DNA from: CAYYWP01 sp964475125
Lineage (GTDB): Bacteria; Desulfobacterota; Binatia; HRBIN30; CADEER01
NCBI GenBank assembly: GCA_964475125.1
Contig: CAYYWP010000125.1
Location: forward strand, 1-13,743
Length of the DNA: 13,743 nt
Direction: 5' to 3'
Positions 6,805-13,035 of this stretch are shown here, piece by piece (position 1 is the stretch's first letter; each line of letters starts with the position of its first letter). The notes below the pieces were generated by a model. It did no database searches, was not told the DNA's origin, and saw only the letters and a program-made list of their open reading frames with translations. Both the position numbers and the translations under genes were made by a program.

Positions 6805-8481
6805 ATGGCCGTCGCGCACGAGTCCATTGCCGTCTCCGCCGCGCCGTCCCACCCCGGCGTCGCCACCCAACTGCACGCGTGGGTGACGACGGTCGACCAC
6901 AAGCGGCTCGGCATCATGTACATCCTGGCGGGACTGTTCTTCTTCGTCGTTGCCGGTCTCGAGGCCACGGCCATGCGCATCCAGCTCGCCGTGCCGAACA
7001 ACGACTTCCTCTCGCCGCAGGTGTTCAATCGCTTGTTCACCATGCACGGCACGACGATGGTGTTCCTGGTCGGCATGCCGATCATCATCGGCATGGCGAA
7101 CTATCTCATCCCGCTGATGATCGGGGCCCGCGACCTGGCCTTCCCGCGCCTCAACGCCTTCGGCTTCTGGATGTTCTTCTTCGGCGCCCTGTTGCTCTAC
7201 TTCAGCCTCTTCGGCGGCGACGGCCTGTACGGCGCCGGTTCGATGCCCGACGTCGGCTGGTTTGCCTACGCGCCGCTCACCGGGCGCGCCTTCTCGCGCG
7301 GCAACAGCACCGATTACTGGATTGTCGGCCTGCTGGTCGGTGGCGTCGGCAGCATCACCACCGCCGCCAATCTGGTCACCACCGTGGTCACCATGCGCTG
7401 CCCGGGCATGACGTTCGGGCGCCTGCCGCTCTTCGTCTGGCTCTTGCTGGTGGTGTGCGTGCTGATCCTGCTGGTCATGCCGCCGCTGTCGGCGGCGCAG
7501 GTCATGCTACTCTTCGACCGTTTCCTCGGCGCGCATTTCTTCGATACCCAGGCCGGCGGGTCGGCGGTGCTGTGGCAACACTTCTTCTGGATCTTCGGCC
7601 ATCCCGAGGTCTACGTGCTCATCCTGCCCGGCTTCGCCTGCGCCTCCGAGATCATCCCGGTCTTCTCGCGCAAGCCGATCTTCGGCTACGAGATCATGGT
7701 CGCCGCCACCGTCTCGATCGGCTTCATCAGCCTCGGGGTATGGGCGCATCACATGTTCACCGTCGGCCTCAGCGCCGGGGCGAACACCTTCTTCGTCTTG
7801 TCGACCATGCTCATCGCCGTGCCCACCGGCATCAAGATCTTCAACTGGCTCGGCACCATGTGGGGCGGCAAGATCCGCTTCGCCACGCCGATGCTGTTCT
7901 GCACCGGCTTCCTGTTTCAGTTCCTCTGCGCCGGCTTGACCGGCGTGATGCTGGCGGCGGCGCCGTTCGATTGGCAGCTGAGCGACTCGTACTTCGTCGT
8001 CGCCCACTTTCACTACGTGTTGATCGGCGGCCTGCTGTTCACCATCTTCGCCGCCGTCTACTACTGGTTTCCCAAGGTCACCGGCCGCCTGATGAGCGAG
8101 CGGCTCGGGCGCTGGCACTTCTGGCTGTTCGCCATCGGCTTCAATCTCACCTTCTTGCCGCAGCACGTGTCGGGGATCCTCGGCATGCCGCGCCGGATCT
8201 ACACCTACGATCCCGGGCGCGGGTTCGAGCTCTGGAACGGCCTCTCGTCGGCGGGCGTGCCGCTGCAGATCCTGGGCGTGCTGCTGTTCGTCGCCAACAT
8301 GGCGTGGGCGCTGCGCCGCGGCCGGCCGGCCGGCGACGATCCGTGGGACGCCTGGACGCTGGAGTGGGCGACGAGCTCGCCACCACCCGAGTACAACTTC
8401 GAGGTCATCCCCACCGTGCGCTCGCGGCGGCCGCTGTGGGATCTCAAGCATCCGGACGATCCGGATTCGGCGCACGAGTGA
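6805..8481 (+). CDS. ctaD: Cytochrome c oxidase subunit I (aa3 type, A1 family)
   Basis: Catalytic subunit reducing O2 to water and pumping protons; 558 residues with the usual 12 or so transmembrane helices. Heme a ligand His81 is in FTMHGTTM and the second, His403, in HFHYVLIGG with heme a3 ligand His401. CuB and cross-link residues are His266 and Tyr270 in GHPEVYV, with His315-His316 in WAHHMF. Glu268 in the same loop, Asp110 and Asn117 in RDLAFPRLNAFGFW, and Lys344 fit a heme-copper oxidase with complete D- and K-channels. GAGG at 6797-6800 serves as ribosome binding site for ATG 6805. The stop overlaps the subunit III start by one base (TGATG). No key residue is missing. The symbol coxA would serve equally. 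Confidence 0.97.
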   Translation: MAVAHESIAVSAAPSHPGVATQLHAWVTTVDHKRLGIMYILAGLFFFVVAGLEATAMRIQLAVPNNDFLSPQVFNRLFTMHGTTMVFLVGMPIIIGMANYLIPLMIGARDLAFPRLNAFGFWMFFFGALLLYFSLFGGDGLYGAGSMPDVGWFAYAPLTGRAFSRGNSTDYWIVGLLVGGVGSITTAANLVTTVVTMRCPGMTFGRLPLFVWLLLVVCVLILLVMPPLSAAQVMLLFDRFLGAHFFDTQAGGSAVLWQHFFWIFGHPEVYVLILPGFACASEIIPVFSRKPIFGYEIMVAATVSIGFISLGVWAHHMFTVGLSAGANTFFVLSTMLIAVPTGIKIFNWLGTMWGGKIRFATPMLFCTGFLFQFLCAGLTGVMLAAAPFDWQLSDSYFVVAHFHYVLIGGLLFTIFAAVYYWFPKVTGRLMSERLGRWHFWLFAIGFNLTFLPQHVSGILGMPRRIYTYDPGRGFELWNGLSSAGVPLQILGVLLFVANMAWALRRGRPAGDDPWDAWTLEWATSSPPPEYNFEVIPTVRSRRPLWDLKHPDDPDSAHE

Positions 8482-9047
8482 TGGCGGGCCGCGAGCATTC
8501 CGCTCTGCGCGGGCGCGTCGGCATGGCCTGCATGATTCTCACCGAGTCGGCGCTGTTCAGCATCTTCGTCGTCGCCTACGTCTTCTACATCGGCAAGAGC
8601 CTGAGCGGCCCGTACCCGCACGAGGTGCTCGAGCTGCCGCTGTGGGCGACCGTTGCCCTGCTGTCGAGCAGCGTCACCGTCACCGCCGCGGTGCGCGCCT
8701 TGCGACGCCAGGCGCACGCCGCCTTCGCGCTCTGGTGGCTGGCCACCATCGGCCTCGGCGCCTTCTTCCTCGGCGCCACGGCGCTCGAGTGGCGGGCCCT
8801 GATCTATCAACACCATCTGACGATCTGGACGAATCTCTTCGGCACCACCTACTACACGCTGGTGGGCTTTCACGCCGGGCACGTCACCGTCGGCCTGCTG
8901 CTGCTCGCCTTGGTGCTCGCCTTCGCCCTGCGCGGCGCGGTGCAGCCTCGCCACGCCGAGCGCGTCGAGGTGCTGTCGTGGTATTGGCACTTCGTCGACG
9001 CGGTGTGGGTGGTGGTGTTCACGGTCGTGTATGTGATCGGGCGATGA
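8481..9047 (+). CDS. coxC: Cytochrome c oxidase subunit III (short, about five helices)
   Basis: A structural subunit that stabilises subunit I and its oxygen and proton uptake; 188 residues. It is shorter than the seven-helix mitochondrial-type protein, and I count about five transmembrane stretches, the form often seen in caa3-type operons. Marks: a polar start (MAGREHSALRGRVGM), FLGATALEW at 96-104 with Glu103, GFHAGHVTVG at 129-138 and the terminal WYWHFVDAVWVVVF at 167-180, a classic subunit III signature. The ATG overlaps the ctaD stop, so translation is coupled and the start is secure. Downstream is a 61-base gap without repeat before the next gene. Confidence 0.95.
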   Translation: MAGREHSALRGRVGMACMILTESALFSIFVVAYVFYIGKSLSGPYPHEVLELPLWATVALLSSSVTVTAAVRALRRQAHAAFALWWLATIGLGAFFLGATALEWRALIYQHHLTIWTNLFGTTYYTLVGFHAGHVTVGLLLLALVLAFALRGAVQPRHAERVEVLSWYWHFVDAVWVVVFTVVYVIGR

Positions 9048-9108
9048 TCTGCGCGACGCTGACAGCCTTGGCCGCGAGGATGCCGCGGCCCGCACGGCGG
9101 GGGCGGGG

Positions 9109-9939
9109 ATGAAGGACGAAGACCGCATCGAGCTCCCGGCGCCCACCGCCTGGCCGATGGTCGCCGCCCTCGGCATCACTCTCGGGTTCGCCGGCCTGGT
9201 GATGCACGTGCTGGTGACCGCCGTCGGCGTCGTCTTGACCGTCGCGGGAGCGATCGGGTGGTTCCGCGAGGTGCTGCCGGTGGAGCGGCTCGAAGGCGTG
9301 CCGCTACGTCCGCCGTCCGAGCGCGCCCGGCCGGTCCTGCCGGCCCCGCGCGCGGTAGCGCATCTCGTGCCCGGCCAGGCGGGCCATCGGGTTCGCATCC
9401 CCGCCGAGGTGCATTCCTACACCTCCGGCATACGCGGCGGCATCGCCGGCGGTGTGGCCATGGCCGCCACGGCGCTGATCTACGGGCTGCTCTCGCACGG
9501 CAGCCTCTGGTATCCGATCAATTTGTTGGCGGCGGTCGTGTTGCCGTCGCTCGCCGCCGCCGACACGGCGCGCTTGGCCGCCTTCGACGGCGTGGCGTTC
9601 GCCCTCGCCGCGCTGACGCACGTGGTGACCTCGGTCCTCGTCGGCCTCGTCTACGCCGCCATCCTGCCGTTGTTCGCGCGCCGCCCGGCTTTTTGGGGCG
9701 GGTGGATCGCGCCGCTGCTGTGGACCGGATTGCTGTGGGCGACGCTGGGCGTGATCAACCCGGCGCTCAACGCGCGCATCGACTGGCCGTGGTTCATCGC
9801 CTCGCAGATCGCCTTCGGCATCGTCGCCGGGTTGGTCATCGCGCGCAGCCAACGCATTGCCACCATGCAGACCTGGCCGCTGGCCGCCCGCGCCGGTCTC
9901 GAGGCCCCGGGCCTGATGGACGACGAGGATCGGCGGTGA
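9109..9939 (+). CDS. Oxidase-operon membrane protein, subunit IV-like start plus unknown C-terminal domain
   Basis: A 276-residue membrane protein without a confident family. Residues 10-55 (PAPTAWPMVAALGITLGFAGL, two helices, then GAIGWFREVLP) look like the small cytochrome oxidase subunit IV/CtaF-type tail found fused or separate in bacterial oxidase operons. A cytoplasm- or periplasm-facing linker (56-105) leads to about five more helices (approximately 108-130, 135-152, 160-188, 195-218, 226-245). A charged tail ends DDEDRR. GGGGCGGGG before ATG 9109 is a plausible ribosome binding site. It sits between coxC and a c-type cytochrome, so a role as oxidase accessory subunit or link to the quinol-oxidising complex is likely, but the second domain is of unknown function. 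No metal- or heme-binding motif is evident. Array R8 begins directly after its stop. Confidence 0.8.
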   Translation: MKDEDRIELPAPTAWPMVAALGITLGFAGLVMHVLVTAVGVVLTVAGAIGWFREVLPVERLEGVPLRPPSERARPVLPAPRAVAHLVPGQAGHRVRIPAEVHSYTSGIRGGIAGGVAMAATALIYGLLSHGSLWYPINLLAAVVLPSLAAADTARLAAFDGVAFALAALTHVVTSVLVGLVYAAILPLFARRPAFWGGWIAPLLWTGLLWATLGVINPALNARIDWPWFIASQIAFGIVAGLVIARSQRIATMQTWPLAARAGLEAPGLMDDEDRR

Positions 9940-10027
9940 GCTGACGTGCTGACGTGTGGACGTGCTGACGTGCTGATGTGCTGACGGGTGGACGTGCTGA
10001 CGTGTGGACGGGTCAACGAGTTGACGT
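9940..10027. repeat. Octamer tandem array R8, 11 units, direct orientation
   Basis: Eleven consecutive 8-base units fill the region: GCTGACGT, GCTGACGT, GTGGACGT and so on, with variants GCTGATGT, GCTGACGG, GTCAACGA and GTTGACGT. The first base follows the TGA of the preceding gene directly. Unlike the other arrays, no long complementary arm is present; only GTCAAC-GA-GTTGAC near 10012-10025 forms a short hairpin. A further copy of the word, GTGCTGAT, occurs at 10044-10051 across the proposed start of the next gene. The possible GTG start of that gene (10026) overlaps the last unit. Confidence 0.92.
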
Positions 10028-10772
10028 GCGGGGGTGTGGTGAGGTGCTGATGTGCCTCGCGGCCGCCGTGCTGCTTGCCGCCTGCGACGCGCTGCCGGGT
10101 AAACCGACCGCCGCCGACCGCCCTTTGCGCGCCAGCGAAGTGGTGAGCTTCGAGCAGCTGTACGGCGACAATTGCGCCGGCTGCCACGGGGCCGACGGCC
10201 AGCATGGCGGGGCGCGGCCGCTCAACGACCCGCTCTACCTCGCCTGGCTCGGCCAGCCGGCCCTGGAGCGGATCATCGCCGCCGGGGTGCCGGGCAGTCT
10301 CATGCCGGGATTCGCCGCCTCGGCTGGCGGCATGTTGACGGAGGCGCAGGTGCAGGCCATCGCCAGTGGAATCCATGCGCGCTGGGCGCGGCCCGAGCAG
10401 GCCGGTGCCGTGACGCTGCCGTCGGCGCGCGCCGCCGCGGCCGGCGATGCGGCGCGCGGTGGCGAGGGCTACGCCACGTATTGCGCCAGGTGCCACGGTG
10501 CGGACGGACGCGGCGGAGCGGACGGCGGCTCGGTGGTCGATGGCTCGTACCTCGGCCTGGTCAGCGACTCGGGCCTGCGCTCGGCGGTCATCTTCGGGCG
10601 CATCGACCTCGGCATGCCCGATTGGCGCAGCTACGCCGCGGGCCGACCGATGAGCGATCAGGACATCGCCGATGTCGTCGCCTGGTTGGTGTCGAAGCGG
10701 CCGCGCTTTCCGGGGCAACCCTACGGTGAGGACCGCAGCGCGTCGAATCTCCTCGGGAGGCCACGCTCATGA
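10026..10772 (+). CDS. Diheme cytochrome c lipoprotein
   Basis: An electron carrier anchored outside the cytoplasmic membrane, encoded between the oxidase and the Rieske/cytochrome b genes, so probably the link between them or a cytochrome c1 equivalent. From GTG 10026 it has 248 residues. A lipoprotein signal ends in LLAAC with Cys20 as lipid site. Two class I cytochrome c domains follow: CAGCH at 50-54 with a likely Met93 ligand (LMPGF), and CARCH at 153-157 with a likely Met197 ligand (GMPDW). The start is uncertain. ATG 10050 has the better ribosome binding site (GAGG at 10041-10044) but gives a very short signal with no positive charge. ATG 9978 would translate array R8 and is unlikely. 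It overlaps qcrA by four bases (ATGA). Confidence 0.9.
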   Translation: MRGCGEVLMCLAAAVLLAACDALPGKPTAADRPLRASEVVSFEQLYGDNCAGCHGADGQHGGARPLNDPLYLAWLGQPALERIIAAGVPGSLMPGFAASAGGMLTEAQVQAIASGIHARWARPEQAGAVTLPSARAAAAGDAARGGEGYATYCARCHGADGRGGADGGSVVDGSYLGLVSDSGLRSAVIFGRIDLGMPDWRSYAAGRPMSDQDIADVVAWLVSKRPRFPGQPYGEDRSASNLLGRPRS

Positions 10773-11263
10773 ACAGCACCCGGCGCAACTTTCTCCTCGG
10801 CTTCGGCGCGGCGCTCAACGCCGTTGCCGCGGCGCTGCTGGCGGTGCCGATCATCGGCTATCTGGGCGGTGCTCTGCGCGGGCGCGGCCGCGAGCAGGCG
10901 TGGATCGGCCTCGGTGCATTGGGCGACTTCCCGATCGGCGAGACGCGCTTGGCCACCTATGTGAACCCGTTCACCAAACCCTGGGATGGCGAGACCGCCA
11001 ACATCCCCTGTTGGGTGCGGCGCCTGGCGGCCGACCAGTTCCAGGTCTTCGCCATCAACTGCACCCACCTCGGCTGTCCGGTGCGCTGGTTCCCGGAATC
11101 CGGGCTGTTCATGTGTCCGTGCCACGGCGGCGTCTACTACGCCGACGGCGAGCGCGCCTCGGGCCCACCGCCGCGCTCCCTCTATCAGTACGAGTGGAAG
11201 GTCGATGGCGAGCGCCTCCTGGTGCGCGGCGGCCGCCTGCCGACCCTGGCGCAGGATGTGTGA
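10769..11263 (+). CDS. qcrA: Rieske iron-sulfur protein of the cytochrome bc complex
   Basis: It takes an electron from quinol at the Qo site and delivers it to the c-type heme; 164 residues, membrane-anchored by its N-terminus. The start has a twin-arginine-like sequence (STRRNFLLG) and a hydrophobic helix at residues 8-33, as usual for Rieske proteins. The cluster-binding boxes are intact: CTHLGC with Cys98, His100 and disulfide Cys103, and CPCHGG with Cys116, Cys118 and His119. SGPPPRSL at 131-138 is the usual proline loop. The gene overlaps the preceding cytochrome c gene by four bases and is followed at once by array R9, whose first unit starts on the base after its stop. A short, bacterial b6f/QcrA-like form. 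Confidence 0.95.
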   Translation: MNSTRRNFLLGFGAALNAVAAALLAVPIIGYLGGALRGRGREQAWIGLGALGDFPIGETRLATYVNPFTKPWDGETANIPCWVRRLAADQFQVFAINCTHLGCPVRWFPESGLFMCPCHGGVYYADGERASGPPPRSLYQYEWKVDGERLLVRGGRLPTLAQDV

Positions 11264-11372
11264 GCGAAACGCCTATCGCGAATCGCTTATCGTCGGACTC
11301 AATCTATGCGACAGCGACATGTCCCCGACGATCAGTGATCGGCGATAAGCGATATGCGATAAGCGATATGCG
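11264..11372. repeat. Heptamer inverted-repeat array R9 (GCGATAW) reaching into the qcrB start
   Basis: Directly after the qcrA stop come four degenerate heptamers (GCGAAAC, GCCTATC, GCGAATC, GCTTATC; 11264-11291). After a 50-base loop come four regular ones, alternately GCGATAA and GCGATAT (11342-11369), plus GCG. The two runs are imperfect reverse complements. The qcrB ATG (11368-11370) is formed by the last unit and the base after it, so no separate Shine-Dalgarno site is present. Confidence 0.88.
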
Positions 11373-12834
11373 CGCCTTACAGACCATCGCCCTGTGGATC
11401 GACGAACGGCTGCACGTCACCAAGCTGTTCGAGTCGACCGCCGGTCACACCGTGCCGGCGAACGCCGGCAGTTGGTTCTACGTCTTCGGCAGCGGCACGC
11501 TGCTGTGCTTCGTCGTGCAGGTGCTGACCGGGATCTGCCTCTCGCTCAGCTACGTGCCGTCGGCCGACCAGGCGTGGACCAGTCTGATCGCGCTCAACTA
11601 CGACCAGTACCTCGGCTGGTTCCTGCGCGCCGTGCACAACTGGGGCTCCAACTTCATGGTCGCGATCATGACCCTGCACCTGATCCAGGTGTTCCTGTTC
11701 GGCGCCTTCAAGTATCCGCGCGAGCTCACCTGGCTGAGCGGCTGCGTGCTCTTCCTCTGCGTGCTCGGTATGGCCTTCACCGGCCAGGTGCTGCGCTTCG
11801 ATCAGGATGCCTACTGGGGCCTCGGCATCGGCACCGCCATCCTGGCGCGCACGCCGGTGCTCGGCGCGCCGCTGACGCAGCTCCTGCTCGGCGGGCCGAT
11901 CATCGCCGGCGAGACGCTGTCGCGCTTCTTCACCCTGCACGTCTTCGTCATCCCGGGGCTGATCATCGCCCTGATCAGCCTGCACCTGCGCCTGGTGTTG
12001 ACCGCCGGCATCAACGAGTTTCCCGAGCCCGGCAAGCCGGTCGAGCGCGCCACCTATCGGCGCGACTACGAGGCCCTGCTGGCGCGCCAGGGCGTCGCCT
12101 TCGTCCCCCATGCGATCGGCAAGGACCTCGTCTTCGGCGGTCTGGTGCTGCTCGCCATCCTGCTGTGCGCGGCGGTGTTCGGCCCGGCCGGGCCGGGCGG
12201 GCCACCGGATCCGACGCTGATCGAGACCAACCCGAGGCCCGATTTCTACTTCTTGCCCCTGTTCTCGGTCTTCGCCCTGCTGCCGCCGTACATGGAGACG
12301 TTCCTCATGCTGGTCGCCCCGGCGGTCGGGATCGTCATCCTCTTCCTGGTGCCGTTCCTCTCCAACACCGGCGAAAAGAGCCCGCGGCGCCGGCCGGTGG
12401 CGGTGGTGAGCGTGATCCTCATCATGCTCACCTTGACCGTCTTGGCGTGGCTGGGGACCTACTCACCGTGGTCGCCGGTGATGGATGCCTGGAGTGGCGC
12501 GCCGACGCCGGTGGAGTTCATTCGCGGTCGCTCGCCGCTCGAGCTGCAGGGCGCCGTGGTCCTGCAGGCCAAGCAGTGCCGCAACTGCCACAGCCTGGGC
12601 GGGCAGGGGGGCCAGCGCGGTCCAGCCCTCGATGCCGTGGCCACGCGCCTGACCTCTGACCAACTCATCCGCCAGGTCCTGCAGGGCGGCGGCAACATGC
12701 CGGCCTACGGCAAGAACCTGAAGCCGGCCGAGGTCACGGCCCTCGTCGCTTTCATGAGCACGCTGCGCCCCGACTACCAGCCGCCGGCGCGCAACGCCGC
12801 GCTGGCGCGGCGCGGAGAACCGCGTGACCAGTGA
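11368..12834 (+). CDS. qcrB: Cytochrome b with C-terminal fused cytochrome c
   Basis: The quinol-oxidising core of the bc complex; 488 residues. Bis-heme histidines are His90 and His104 (14 apart) and His191 and His206 (15 apart). The 15 spacing is that of b6-type cytochromes. The Cys35 that binds heme cn in b6 (FYCLGG) is Val39 here (FYVFGS). The Qo-site PEWY motif reads PDFY at 291-294. Subunit IV-like helices run to about 361. A fused class I cytochrome c carries CRNCH at 404-408 and Met444 in NMPAYG; this domain plus the upstream diheme protein stands in for cytochrome c1. Start ATG 11368 lies inside repeat R9 with no ribosome site; GTG 11335 is an in-frame alternative. The last residues (RDQ) and the stop are encoded by repeat R10. 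Confidence 0.95.
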   Translation: MRALQTIALWIDERLHVTKLFESTAGHTVPANAGSWFYVFGSGTLLCFVVQVLTGICLSLSYVPSADQAWTSLIALNYDQYLGWFLRAVHNWGSNFMVAIMTLHLIQVFLFGAFKYPRELTWLSGCVLFLCVLGMAFTGQVLRFDQDAYWGLGIGTAILARTPVLGAPLTQLLLGGPIIAGETLSRFFTLHVFVIPGLIIALISLHLRLVLTAGINEFPEPGKPVERATYRRDYEALLARQGVAFVPHAIGKDLVFGGLVLLAILLCAAVFGPAGPGGPPDPTLIETNPRPDFYFLPLFSVFALLPPYMETFLMLVAPAVGIVILFLVPFLSNTGEKSPRRRPVAVVSVILIMLTLTVLAWLGTYSPWSPVMDAWSGAPTPVEFIRGRSPLELQGAVVLQAKQCRNCHSLGGQGGQRGPALDAVATRLTSDQLIRQVLQGGGNMPAYGKNLKPAEVTALVAFMSTLRPDYQPPARNAALARRGEPRDQ

Positions 12835-12954
12835 CCGGTCACCGGTGACCCGTGACGGGTCACCGGTCAACTGGTCACCCGTGTCTGATCACCGGTCACT
12901 GATCACCGGTCACTGGTCACCGGACACTGATCACCGGTCACTGGTCACCGGTCA
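12822..12954. repeat. Heptamer array R10, about 19 units, between qcrB and nuoL
   Basis: This is the longest array in the window. About 19 seven-base units run without a break, with one extra base near 12871. The first part (to about 12856) is mainly in GTGACC orientation (GCGTGAC, CAGTGAC, CCGTGAC). The rest is CGGTCAC, TGGTCAC and TGATCAC in the other orientation, giving many foldings. It shares its word with R3 and R4. The qcrB stop codon (12832-12834) is in the second unit. The remaining bases up to 13035 show no feature I can support. Confidence 0.92.
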
Positions 12955-13035
12955 CGGTTCGTGGATCGATCCGGGCGCCTGGACACGCCAAACGGTTCAT
13001 GTCAGAAGCGGCGGCTGTTCAACGCGTTTCACGCA

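Noticed and set aside
6879..8480. Long + frame upstream of coxC giving a 722-residue protein
   Set aside because: The first 534 residues are the wrong frame of subunit I and arginine-rich. Only the part from ATG 8481 is subunit III.
10672..11367. Long + frame upstream of qcrB giving a 720-residue protein
   Set aside because: The leading part is an off-frame reading of the cytochrome c and Rieske genes and of array R9. The cytochrome b similarity starts at 11368.
12822..12954. CRISPR array
   Set aside because: Units are only seven bases, contiguous and without unique spacers, and no cas gene is nearby.
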